Below are positions 32,187 to 40,168 of a stretch of DNA of 64,000 nt, piece after piece. The stretch covers positions 186,001 through 250,000 of the forward strand of contig NZ_JWIC01000001.1 of assembly GCF_000814765.1 (NCBI RefSeq), in the 5' to 3' direction. The notes below the pieces were generated by a model. The model was not told the DNA's origin. It worked only from the letters and a program-made list of their open reading frames with translations, and made no database searches. Position numbers and translations under genes: made by a program. Source of the stretch: Pseudoalteromonas luteoviolacea (GTDB lineage Bacteria; Pseudomonadota; Gammaproteobacteria; Enterobacterales; Alteromonadaceae). Every line of letters begins with the position of its first letter. Position 1 is the first letter of the stretch.

Positions 32187-32705
32187 TTAGTCGACATCCA
32201 ATGGAATATGGGAATGCGCTCTTGCAAACTGACCATTGGCTGGAGCCCAATTTCTCGGCGCAAAATAATTCACATGATCAACGGGGTGGACGCTGACCAA
32301 GGGTTCTGATAAAAGCCATTGATTGCCATTTCGTATGCGCACAACCCAGCCTGCGCCACCAACGTGGCCTGCTTGAGCGCCTGCATCAGCTTCATGCCCG
32401 TGAACATGCCAATCCCCCCATTCAAATTTAAAGCCTCTTTGTGTTCTTGGCTCAATTTCAAATGTATTTTGCAATCCTGCGGGGATCACCGCCATTAACT
32501 GGTTTGCATTGATGCGGCCATGATGCAGTAAATTCTGAAAATCTGCTCTGGTGGGATTTGCCGCCCCGGTTGGCACCCATTGGTCTAAACCAAACAAATC
32601 AGCCAGCCTTTGAATAGGCTTACTTGTGGTATTTTGCTTTTTGCTCGAAGAATATATCACCGAATTTACTGTATTTTTTTTGGATTTATCTGCTTGTGCA
32701 TACAT
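32187..32705 (-). CDS. Polymorphic-toxin-like protein (resembles toxin type 30) with MYAQ leader
   Basis: The 172-residue product starts MYAQADKSKK, then a Ser/Lys-rich linker to PIQRLADLF. Its C-terminal domain has FEWGDWHVHGHEADAGAQAG then GGAGWVVRIRNGNQWLL and HSHIPLD. This pattern resembles the domain named polymorphic toxin type 30 (predicted RNase), but I recall that family only in outline. The start context TTGAGATATGTATGC is identical to that of the gene at 27614. It is transcribed in the same direction as the acetyltransferase-like gene, 202 bases upstream of it. Confidence 0.6.
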   Translation of the reverse strand: MYAQADKSKKNTVNSVIYSSSKKQNTTSKPIQRLADLFGLDQWVPTGAANPTRADFQNLLHHGRINANQLMAVIPAGLQNTFEIEPRTQRGFKFEWGDWHVHGHEADAGAQAGHVGGAGWVVRIRNGNQWLLSEPLVSVHPVDHVNYFAPRNWAPANGQFARAHSHIPLDVD

Positions 32706-33058
32706 ATCTCAACCCTTTATTGCGTAGCCTTTGATGGTCACTATAGGTGTTGTGGTACGTCCCCAAAAGTAGCTGATGCGTACTCACCTATACTCATAGC
32801 GGCTTTTTACGTGCAAAATATTGAAGCCGTCCGAGCTGTAATTTAGAGAAGTTTGAGCGGTTTATCTTGGTAGAAACGGGCATTTTTTAGTGATTTCTGC
32901 GGCTCAAACTATTCAGAAAGTGTGTTTTTGATTGTTTAACCACTTTGCCAATGGCCTCTCAAAGCGATCCACAAACATAAAAAATACCAAGCGCCGCGTA
33001 AAGTTACTGATTAAGTTACTCATAACTCAACCTGCTAAACAACTGAATAGGATAAGTT
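32706..33058. other. Divergent intergenic region without a recognised gene
   Basis: The space between the minus-strand toxin-like gene and the plus-strand 174-residue gene must hold both promoters. A 78-codon frame at 32610-32846 has no family features and overlaps the toxin gene. I see ATACCAA near 32987 but no clear terminator or mobile-element end. Confidence 0.4.
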
Positions 33059-33583
33059 ATGGATACGCTACATTCCTCACCCAATAACAATGACGCTGAG
33101 CAAACAGATTTGGTCCATTCGGAACAACACGAGGCAGCGATTGCGCTTCCACCTGAAAAGGGGCCACTTCAGGGGGCGGCGAGTCTTGATATTTTCACCA
33201 CGCAAAAAAACACGGCACTGGCCTTCATTGCCAAGTTATTGGCTTTTTTCCCTGGATTTACGAACCCGCAACGGGATGACGTGATCATCGCAAATCGTAT
33301 TTTAAACTTTGGGTTGGATGAGTTGAAAACGTCCGACCTGCCCATAGCCAAAGACGCCATGGACTCAGCCCGAAGCTTTTACAGCAAATATGCGAGCTTG
33401 CTTGGGCTTGCCGTTGGCGGTGCAATCAGCGCAGGCGTTGAGTGGCTGCAACATACTTACCCAGAGTATCAGGCGATCCGCGCAGCACATGTTGGTAGCG
33501 GCGTGATCGCCAGCTGGGTAGTCCATAATATTATGGGCGAGTATGAAAGGCGCATACATCAGCTCAAAGAGCATCTGAATTAA
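33059..33583 (+). CDS. Unknown 174-residue protein with hydrophobic Gly-rich segments
   Basis: The acidic N-terminal 45 residues look disordered. Two hydrophobic stretches follow near residues 112-132 (YASLLGLAVGGAISAGVEWL) and 144-160 (AAHVGSGVIASWVVHNIM), with a charged helix at the end. There is no signal peptide. The Gly/Ala-rich helices could insert into membranes, so a pore-forming or membrane-anchoring role is possible, but no family is recognised. Confidence 0.6.
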   Translation: MDTLHSSPNNNDAEQTDLVHSEQHEAAIALPPEKGPLQGAASLDIFTTQKNTALAFIAKLLAFFPGFTNPQRDDVIIANRILNFGLDELKTSDLPIAKDAMDSARSFYSKYASLLGLAVGGAISAGVEWLQHTYPEYQAIRAAHVGSGVIASWVVHNIMGEYERRIHQLKEHLN

Positions 33584-33744
33584 CTCAAGTGCTGAGCTTG
33601 GCTAAAAACAGTGTCGTTTAAAAGTGCGCTTTATCCTTGCTGAGTTAGTATTCCTGCCCTCATAAAATTACAGATTAAAAAGTTGAGATTAATGTATCGA
33701 GTTAATTTTTATGTTCTCGCGAAAATACCAAAAGACTGCGAGTT

Positions 33745-33755
33745 TTTACCAATTA
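33745..33755 (+). promoter_or_regulatory. TTTACCAATTA element upstream of the GH18 gene
   Basis: This 11-mer is identical to 21261-21271 upstream of the reb operon and lies 93 bases before the GH18 start. Confidence 0.3.
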
Positions 33756-33837
33756 ATTACATGTAAGGCTCGATAAATTATTACTGTGATTCATCACTAT
33801 TTAATAAATTTTCAATCATGCTAAATAAGGAAAAGTT

Positions 33838-34779
33838 ATGACTACGAAAACAAGAAGCTGGCCACAACGTGCTATGGTAGGTTACGTTGACTGCACTGCA
33901 ACGGGTTCAGCGCTTGATATCACATCAGAACAGTTAAAGCATTATAATGTAGTAATATATGGGTTTGCGGGCCTTGATGGAGAGATTTCTCAGGCAGTTG
34001 GTAATATTATCAATCAAATCAAGCCAAAACAGGCGCCTGGAACACTAAACTTGATCTCCATAGGCGGTGCAGGTGGAACTGGTGAATTAACACCTAACAC
34101 TACCAAAAATATATTGAATGTTATTCAGCAGTATGGCTTAGATGGTGTTGATTTAGATATTGAAGACGGCTCAATTACAGTGGATAAACTTCTTCCATTC
34201 ACGGAAGAATTAAGGCTTGCAACCAGCAAGGAAGGTTATTTGTTAACCGCTGCGCCTATATTAGCAGGTGAGCCTAACAACCCCACGCTGAATATCCCAA
34301 GTGGTGTTAGCTTAGATAAAGTTTTTAATCAGGTTCAACTGGACGCGATTCTAGTACAAGCATACAATTCAGGTACATACTTTCAGTATCCACTTCCAAG
34401 TATGCCAAGTCATGGTGTTCATGAAAATAGTGCGAACATTATTTCTGCTGCATACAATGCTTTGCAGAAGAAGCATCATCAACCAATTCACAAGGGCACA
34501 CAGATTGTAATTGGTATTCCTGCTAATCCTGGTGGCGCTCCAACTGCTTCCAATTGCTGGAATGTTGAAGATTACAACACAGTCCCCCCTTTGGTGAAAT
34601 TGAATCTTGGTGATATTTATGAAAATAAATATGATATTGACAGCAGTCAGTTTGGTGGCTTAATGATGTGGAGCCTGAATACAGATGCTGCCCCACAATA
34701 TTATAGACCTTATCAGGGTTATCAAAACCCACCAGCTGGATACTTTGCAAAAAATGTAGCCTCTCTTATAGTTGGCTAA
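33838..34779 (+). CDS. Glycoside hydrolase family 18 (chitinase-like), no signal peptide
   Basis: The 313-residue protein has GH18 landmarks: SIGGAGG near residue 76, the catalytic DGVDLDIED near 102-110 with the acid/base Glu at 109, VQAYNS near 178 and MMWSLNTD near the end. Family members hydrolyse chitin or GlcNAc-containing glycans. The N-terminus (MTTKTRSWPQRAMVGYVDC) has no secretion signal, unusual for a chitinase and consistent with delivery by another route, such as packaging or lysis. A terminator follows. Confidence 0.88.
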   Translation: MTTKTRSWPQRAMVGYVDCTATGSALDITSEQLKHYNVVIYGFAGLDGEISQAVGNIINQIKPKQAPGTLNLISIGGAGGTGELTPNTTKNILNVIQQYGLDGVDLDIEDGSITVDKLLPFTEELRLATSKEGYLLTAAPILAGEPNNPTLNIPSGVSLDKVFNQVQLDAILVQAYNSGTYFQYPLPSMPSHGVHENSANIISAAYNALQKKHHQPIHKGTQIVIGIPANPGGAPTASNCWNVEDYNTVPPLVKLNLGDIYENKYDIDSSQFGGLMMWSLNTDAAPQYYRPYQGYQNPPAGYFAKNVASLIVG

Positions 34780-34800
34780 TTCATTATGTGCACTTAATAC

Positions 34801-34823
34801 AAAAGGGTTATGGCCCTTTTTTA
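34801..34823 (+). terminator. Terminator after the GH18 gene
   Basis: AAAAGGG and CCCTTTT flank a 6-base loop and are followed by TTATTT, 22 bases after the stop. Confidence 0.75.
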
Positions 34824-34842
34824 TTTAGTGCGATTTAGCTAC

Positions 34843-34902
34843 TTTTACCAATCCAAACCCCACTTTTACCAAGTTGGTAAAACCCACCTCTTTTATAGTT
34901 AA
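34843..34902 (+). promoter_or_regulatory. Operator-like palindrome TTTTACCAAGTTGGTAAAA and putative -10 box
   Basis: A perfect 9-1-9 palindrome occupies 34864-34882. A half copy (TTTTACCAA) lies at 34843-34851. Ten bases after the palindrome begins TTATAGTTAA, which contains a possible -10 TATAGT. The same palindrome and the same TTATAGTTAA at the same distance occur at 37656. It precedes the DUF1906-like gene by about 90 bases. Confidence 0.6.
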
Positions 34903-34969
34903 TTCAACCAATTCATTTGTTTGGTTTTTCACCATCAGATTAACAACATTTAATGAGAGAGAATATATT

Positions 34970-35629
34970 ATGGCCGTAAATTCACCGACAGACCCCACTT
35001 ATATAAAAATAGTCAATCCACCAGCGCCACAGCTTGCTTATGCAGAGGTTGCGCACCCTCATGCAAAAGGGATTATCTACAATGGCACAATGAAGCCAAG
35101 CATTGCAGAAAAATACAAAAACGAGGGTTATAGCTTTTGTATGCGTAGTCTTAACGCACCAGCGATTAAAGATTCCTCTGGTAATAAGGAGCAGCTGGAT
35201 CCGTATACGATATCGTTGACAGCACAAGAAACTAATCGAGTCACAGGTGCAAGTGACAAGCATGGCTATGGGCTGGCTTTAATGCCCATATATGATTTTA
35301 ATACCACTCCCACACCGCCAGACTTTGCTTTAGATATACTTAATTTACTCAGTGCAGCCGCCATTCCAATCGGGACCACTGTCTGGTTAAAATGGTCAGG
35401 CTCTACTTTAAAACAAAGTGAAGTTCAAAGTGTGGAACAGCAGATTTTTCAATCTGGTTACTCAGTGGGGATCTTGGGTGACGAAGTTCAGCAACAGCAG
35501 CAAACTAACGGTCGCGTTTTGGAGTCTACGTATACGCCGTTTGAGCAGTCTTGTAGTGGTACCCAAATACGCACGATCGCCATTGGCGACAATACAGGTT
35601 CATACCCCATTTACTGGGCGATTCAATAA
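34970..35629 (+). CDS. Glycoside-hydrolase-like protein, possibly DUF1906 type
   Basis: I chose the ATG at 34970 (GAGAGAGAA upstream); an in-frame TTG at 34874 falls inside the operator palindrome. The 220-residue product has the order expected of DUF1906-like TIM barrels: GIIYNGTM, then YKNEGYSFCMRSL, LTAQE, GYGLALMPIYDF, AAAIPIGTTVWLKW and FQSGYSVGILGD. DUF1906 proteins resemble lysozyme-like glycosidases. The match is by pattern only and several key acidic residues are not obvious. It lies between GH18 and LysM genes, which fits a glycan-directed set. Confidence 0.5.
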   Translation: MAVNSPTDPTYIKIVNPPAPQLAYAEVAHPHAKGIIYNGTMKPSIAEKYKNEGYSFCMRSLNAPAIKDSSGNKEQLDPYTISLTAQETNRVTGASDKHGYGLALMPIYDFNTTPTPPDFALDILNLLSAAAIPIGTTVWLKWSGSTLKQSEVQSVEQQIFQSGYSVGILGDEVQQQQQTNGRVLESTYTPFEQSCSGTQIRTIAIGDNTGSYPIYWAIQ

Positions 35630-35646
35630 TATTTCCCGTCTTATAT

Positions 35647-35674
35647 GAGCAGGTAAGCGATATCTGACCTGCTC
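35647..35674 (+). terminator. Possible terminator after the DUF1906-like gene
   Basis: GAGCAGGT and ACCTGCTC flank a 12-base loop and are followed by TTAACTT, 17 bases after the stop. The T-run is weak. Confidence 0.45.
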
Positions 35675-35693
35675 TTAACTTAGGTCATTCTCT

Positions 35694-36086
35694 ATGCGTA
35701 CTGTACTTAAATATACCATTCAGCCTGGTGATTCATTGGCTTTAATTAGCATCTCCTTGCGTGCTTGTGCAGGGGTCACTCCCATCGATATAGAGCACGC
35801 GAATCCTGCACTCTTATCGCAGGAAATCATAAGTGGTGCCCTTATCAAAGTGCCTTATTTTAAAGCCAGCGGTTACCTAAATTATGAAGTGATCAATGGA
35901 GATACACTGGAATCTATTTGTGAAGCTCTGGTCAATGCAGCCGGCGTCACCGTGATGGACATCATTGAGCACAACCCCCATGCTCATCTCAATCAACTCA
36001 CGGCTGGTCAGGTTTTATTGGTGCCTTTTGTGCCTCGAGTTGGCTACATGACGCCGCAGCGCTCCGCGCTTGCTCCATCCGAGTAA
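35694..36086 (+). CDS. Double LysM-domain protein
   Basis: This 130-residue protein consists of two LysM-like repeats. The first is YTIQPGDSLALISISL to LIKVPYF (about residues 7-55) and the second YEVINGDTLESICEAL to QVLLVPF (about 63-112). There is no signal peptide. LysM modules bind GlcNAc polymers. Small LysM proteins are also standard baseplate or spike-adaptor parts in eCIS and phage tails, so it may be either a glycan-binding module or a structural adaptor. Confidence 0.8.
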   Translation: MRTVLKYTIQPGDSLALISISLRACAGVTPIDIEHANPALLSQEIISGALIKVPYFKASGYLNYEVINGDTLESICEALVNAAGVTVMDIIEHNPHAHLNQLTAGQVLLVPFVPRVGYMTPQRSALAPSE

Positions 36087-36216
36087 CCCATGCGTTTTCA
36101 TTAAAATTACCAAAAAGTTCCTCATAGTTACCACCTAGCATAGACACGCATCAGGCTACACTCTCAGGGTAAACCCGCTGATAAAAGTCACCCATTATGA
36201 CTATGAGGAAAAAGCC

Positions 36217-37614
36217 ATGTGGCAATCTGCAAGCAAAGACGCTATACCTTCACCACCTGACGCTATCTTGAATGCCCATGATTTGGAGCGCGAATGCCGC
36301 TGGTTAGATAACGTCATTCAATATCGAGTGTCACATTATTTCGGTGCACCGAAATGCCCTGAATTGCGCGTCTCAGAGGCGCCAGAGTTGTTATCCATGC
36401 CCGCGCCGCCATCATTGCACACCAGTGACTCTCCATTTGCGACTTTCCTCACTGCAAACCATGCCACGGTGACCGAACGATTACTCATCATGCTTGCTTT
36501 GGTCCCGATTGTGCGTCCCACTGTGTTTGATGTTTTTCTTTCTATTAACGAGCAGACGAATCGGCCATTTACAGAGTTTGGTATGCGAGAGCAGCAAGGG
36601 GCGGTGCTTGCAACTGGTGCAACAGCGGCTTTCATAGAGGATGAAAATCAGCTGGTGACTCAATTTAAGGTGCTGGAAAAGCTAAAAAGGAGTGCCTTGC
36701 TGAGCCAAATACTCGACATGGATACTGAGTCATCAGCGCAGTCAAGTTTGCACACTCCGCTTGTGCTGAAGCTTGAGTTTGTACAGATGTTCACAACTGC
36801 TGAACCTTATCACCCCGAAACCAGCAGCCATTTCCCTGCCAGCTTGGTTGACACCCAACTGGACTGGCGCGATTTAAAACTGCCAGATTCGACACGTGAA
36901 CAGCTCAATGACATTATCGAGGGGATCCGGTATGGACAGGCACTACGCACAGATTGGAAAATTGGCAGACAACTGAGAGCGGGCTACCGCGCGCTTTTTT
37001 ATGGCCCGCCGGGCACCGGAAAAACCCTAACTGCCAGTGTGCTGGGTAAAGTGTTAGATAAAGCGGTTTATAAGGTTGATCTGTCTCTGATCACGTCCAA
37101 ATATATTGGTGAAACAGAGAAAAACCTAGAGCAATTGTTTAGCTTGGCTGAACATCGAGACTGGGTGCTTTTTTTTGATGAAGCGGATGCCCTGTTTGGT
37201 AAGCGACTGCAAACCAGTTCTTCTAATGATCAGTTTGCCAACCAAAATGTTGCCTATTTACTGCAGCGTATAGAGCAGTTTGATGGCACTGTGATCTTGG
37301 CATCAAATTATAAAGACAATATAGATGATGCGTTTTTCCGTCGTTTTGAGTCCATTGTTGAGTTTCAACCGCCTCAATCTGCGCAGCGTTTGGAGATATG
37401 GCAAAGTGGCTTGTGTGGTCAATCTCAGCTGTCCTCTGAAGTTTGTTTAACCAGACTGTCTGATGAGTATCCGCTCAGTGGTGCTGAGATCATAAATGTA
37501 TTGCGGTTTGTGTCTTTACGCTTGCTAGCTCAAAACCGCAGTGAAATTCAGCTGTGTGATATTCGAGAGGGAATAGCCAGACTGTCAGATCATCGTACTC
37601 AGCTAAGATGGTAG
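36217..37614 (+). CDS. AAA+ ATPase of the eCIS-associated type
   Basis: The 465-residue protein has an N-terminal helical domain of about 220 residues and a single AAA+ domain. Walker A is GPPGTGKT near residue 263, SKYIGETEKNL follows, Walker B is VLFFDEADALFGKR near 318, then SSSNDQFANQNVAYLLQRIE and an arginine-finger region DDAFFRRFES. This signature, including GKR and SSND, is the one seen in ATPases of Afp/PVC-type injection loci (Afp15-like). There they are needed for particle assembly or cargo handling. No contractile genes are in view, which makes the presence here notable. Confidence 0.88.
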   Translation: MWQSASKDAIPSPPDAILNAHDLERECRWLDNVIQYRVSHYFGAPKCPELRVSEAPELLSMPAPPSLHTSDSPFATFLTANHATVTERLLIMLALVPIVRPTVFDVFLSINEQTNRPFTEFGMREQQGAVLATGATAAFIEDENQLVTQFKVLEKLKRSALLSQILDMDTESSAQSSLHTPLVLKLEFVQMFTTAEPYHPETSSHFPASLVDTQLDWRDLKLPDSTREQLNDIIEGIRYGQALRTDWKIGRQLRAGYRALFYGPPGTGKTLTASVLGKVLDKAVYKVDLSLITSKYIGETEKNLEQLFSLAEHRDWVLFFDEADALFGKRLQTSSSNDQFANQNVAYLLQRIEQFDGTVILASNYKDNIDDAFFRRFESIVEFQPPQSAQRLEIWQSGLCGQSQLSSEVCLTRLSDEYPLSGAEIINVLRFVSLRLLAQNRSEIQLCDIREGIARLSDHRTQLRW

Positions 37615-37655
37615 TTGGACAAGATAAAATCTTACTTGAGCAATAGAATCGTAAC

Positions 37656-37674
37656 TTTTACCAAGTTGGTAAAA
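37656..37674 (+). promoter_or_regulatory. Operator-like palindrome TTTTACCAAGTTGGTAAAA, second copy
   Basis: This is identical to 34864-34882, with TTATAGTTAA again starting 10 bases after it. It lies 310 bases before the seventh reb gene, so that gene would have a long leader. The 37615-37983 interval also holds a small hairpin (AGCCC / GGGCT) near 37757-37772 and a doubtful 69-codon frame. Confidence 0.6.
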
Positions 37675-37983
37675 GTACCTAGCGTTATAGTTAAAAGCGC
37701 CAACTCAAGTTGGAAATGTCAATCTAGTTGCTAGCCCTGTTACACGCAATATATGGAGCCCGTAGCAGGGCTATTTAGACACGGAAAAAAGCACGCAAGC
37801 GGTATTGGTGAAAGTAGCCACCTAGGTATTAAAAACCACTGTTTACTGTTAAAAACGCCAGTGAAAAAGCCATTTAATATACCATTTAATCAATCGGTTA
37901 AACCAAAACAATTGATCAAGAACACGCTAAATTATTCCTTACTTTCTAACCATAAACAGTAATTAACCATTAAGGAATAAATC

Positions 37984-38256
37984 ATGGCATTTCCAACTTC
38001 AGTCAATGACCAAATCACAGACTCAGTTACGCAAGCGAATGTAAAAGTGCTTGGTGACGCCCCCGCAATGTCGATGGGTAACTTGTTTCAGGCGACTTCA
38101 CAGGCATTGGCTAATGCAGCGCATAATGCGACAACGGCTCAACAGCAAATGGCTGTTACAGCACAAGCTGCCACAACCATGGGCGTGACTACGTTGTATT
38201 CAATTGACACGGCAACAACGGGCGTTGCAACTAAAACAATACTAGCAAGTAGCTAA
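37984..38256 (+). CDS. RebB-family R-body protein 7
   Basis: The 90-residue protein is nearly identical to RebB 1 (NDQITDSVTQANVKVLGDAP, MSMGNLFQATSQALANAAHN, TLYSIDTATTG) and differs mainly around residues 52-58 and at the C-terminus (TKTILASS). It is 14 kb from the main reb operon and heads a new unit with the three PatG-like genes, tying that unit to the R-body system. An AAGGAA ribosome-binding site precedes the ATG. Confidence 0.93.
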   Translation: MAFPTSVNDQITDSVTQANVKVLGDAPAMSMGNLFQATSQALANAAHNATTAQQQMAVTAQAATTMGVTTLYSIDTATTGVATKTILASS

Positions 38257-38314
38257 CTTTCCATTGGAAGTGCTGTGCTCCATCAGCACTTCTCACACGC
38301 TATGAGAAACCATT

Positions 38315-39343
38315 ATGAGCGAACAAAATAATGATGGCGCGCCAATGGATCCTACACTTGCAAACACTGAGCAATCAGAGGATATCCAAGCGTCTTCGCA
38401 AAACGAATCATTGGTAACCCCAGAGGTAACCCCCGAAGCAATGGCATTGTCAGATCAGCAAACTGAGCTGGAAACACAGCAGGAACAGGCGGCGCCGTTA
38501 CAGTTGCAATCGAATGAATCCCCACCGCCTATTCAGCGCAATGCCCATGACTATATTTATGCATTGGGTCAGCTGAACATTGTATTTCCAAATGAAGGCA
38601 TTAAGCGGCAATTTTTGAGTGTGGCCATGGATCTTGGTGTCAATGAGAAAGCCTACTATGAAGTGTTTACCAATAAGGCTTTACCAGTCACTAACCCTGC
38701 CCGTGATAAATACTTGTATCTTGCAGAGCAAGTAGACTGGGTATTGCATATCGACCAACAACCTCGTTATGTATTGATGCCAACCACGCCCGTTGAATTA
38801 CAACAACTCATTGCGGCCCTTAAACCCCCTTCAGATACGCTCGAACCGATTTATACATGTGTGATTGGCCATGTAAGCGCTGCTCAAAATGATTTAGCGT
38901 TACCTGAGGTGATCTGTCAGCAGGTATATCATCATACGCTGACTGACTTGCACAATACGATGCAACAGATTTCGAGTGCTGAAACCAACGCTATTCAGGA
39001 TGTGATCAGAGAGTTGGAATTAAAGCCAAACCTTGGCCGCAATGATTATGATCGGGCTAAAAACTTTGTGGCCTTTCGCTATCCTGACATCTATGTGCAC
39101 ACCCATAAGATGCTGACAGGTTCGAATGCGATACCTAATGCCTCATTGCTCCGTATTGCGTTTACCCACTTTGACTCACAATCTGAGCATCAACTGGTGG
39201 ACATCACATTGACCTATAAAGAAAATGCGTCACCACGGCACCACTATTATTTTCTGCGTGTCGATGTCAGTGGGTTATATCCTTTTATCAATACAGAGAT
39301 ACAGCCATTCATGCCGCTTCAGACAATGATTGCTTCTGGCTAA
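38315..39343 (+). CDS. PatG-like paralogue 1
   Basis: The first 70 residues are Gln/Glu/Pro-rich and disordered, ending PPPIQRNAHDY. The domain then reads YIYALGQLNIVFPNEG, YLYLAEQVDWVLHI, YVLMPTTPVELQQLI. This order resembles the C-terminal domains of PatG-type cyanobactin proteases (YALG, then WVL.I...YIL.P.D). No subtilisin or peptidase part is present. A second half (about 210-342) ends YYFLRVDVSGLYPFI. Function is unknown. The next two genes are paralogues in line. Confidence 0.6.
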   Translation: MSEQNNDGAPMDPTLANTEQSEDIQASSQNESLVTPEVTPEAMALSDQQTELETQQEQAAPLQLQSNESPPPIQRNAHDYIYALGQLNIVFPNEGIKRQFLSVAMDLGVNEKAYYEVFTNKALPVTNPARDKYLYLAEQVDWVLHIDQQPRYVLMPTTPVELQQLIAALKPPSDTLEPIYTCVIGHVSAAQNDLALPEVICQQVYHHTLTDLHNTMQQISSAETNAIQDVIRELELKPNLGRNDYDRAKNFVAFRYPDIYVHTHKMLTGSNAIPNASLLRIAFTHFDSQSEHQLVDITLTYKENASPRHHYYFLRVDVSGLYPFINTEIQPFMPLQTMIASG

Positions 39344-39361
39344 TGCAAAGGAAAAAGTACA

Positions 39362-40159
39362 ATGAACACACCAGACAATGTCTGCGCGCCAGCCCCTGTG
39401 CAGCGTGCTTCTAATCAAGCCAACGGCGAACTGGTATATGCCATTGGCAAAATACAGCCGAGCTTTCCGACACTGAATCTCGAAAAACAATACGAGGCTG
39501 CCGCATTATCAATAAAGGCCAACCCAGATGAGTTTTACAAGGTGTTTAGTTATCAGGTGACGGCAGATAACCAACCGGATCTCACCTATCGGCCCTTTTT
39601 ATATTTGGCGCAGCAGGCAACTTGGGTACTGACAATTAACCTCGTCGACTCTTACGTCCTGATACCTGATACGCCCACCCAGCTTGATGCGTTGATTGAT
39701 ACTACTAATCATCTACAAGACGACTACGTGATGAATGGCAGATTGGTTGGCTTTGATATGCCAAATAGCAGGGCGGATTACATGCTGCCTACGGTGAAAG
39801 TCAAACACTTGATCAATTCCGCAGACATTAGTATTCCGGTGTTGGCCGATGGTCAACCTGCTAATCGTCAGTTGGCATTGCCGGCGTTGAAACCCACCAC
39901 AGGCTTAAGTGGGCAAGACAGAGCGGGTAATTATTTTAAGAGTCACTTTTATCAGATTGTCGTGGGTAGTGATCAACAGCTTTTACTTGAAGATGTGCAG
40001 GCAATATATGTGCAAGTGCAAGACACGGAGCCGACTCGCCAAGTTTACGAGTTTATATTGAGTAGTTCGGATCGCAGTCGTTATGCCTGCAATATAGATG
40101 TGACCAATCAGTATCCTTTTGTTTCATCCCGATTAGCACCGTTTGCTAAAAGTAATTAG
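39362..40159 (+). CDS. PatG-like paralogue 2
   Basis: The 265-residue product has a short N-terminus with APVQRASNQ. It is followed by LVYAIGKIQPSFPTLNLEKQ, FLYLAQQATWVLTI and YVLIPDTPTQLDALI, the same order as in its neighbours. It ends with CNIDVTNQYPFVSS, equivalent to the VDVSGLYPFI of paralogue 1. It starts 18 bases after paralogue 1, with AAAGGAAAA upstream. Confidence 0.6.
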   Translation: MNTPDNVCAPAPVQRASNQANGELVYAIGKIQPSFPTLNLEKQYEAAALSIKANPDEFYKVFSYQVTADNQPDLTYRPFLYLAQQATWVLTINLVDSYVLIPDTPTQLDALIDTTNHLQDDYVMNGRLVGFDMPNSRADYMLPTVKVKHLINSADISIPVLADGQPANRQLALPALKPTTGLSGQDRAGNYFKSHFYQIVVGSDQQLLLEDVQAIYVQVQDTEPTRQVYEFILSSSDRSRYACNIDVTNQYPFVSSRLAPFAKSN

Positions 40160-40168
40160 GAGGCGACC

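Noticed and set aside
37753-37962. 69-codon frame before RebB 7
   Set aside because: No family features and poor ribosome-binding site. It lies in the likely leader of the reb gene.
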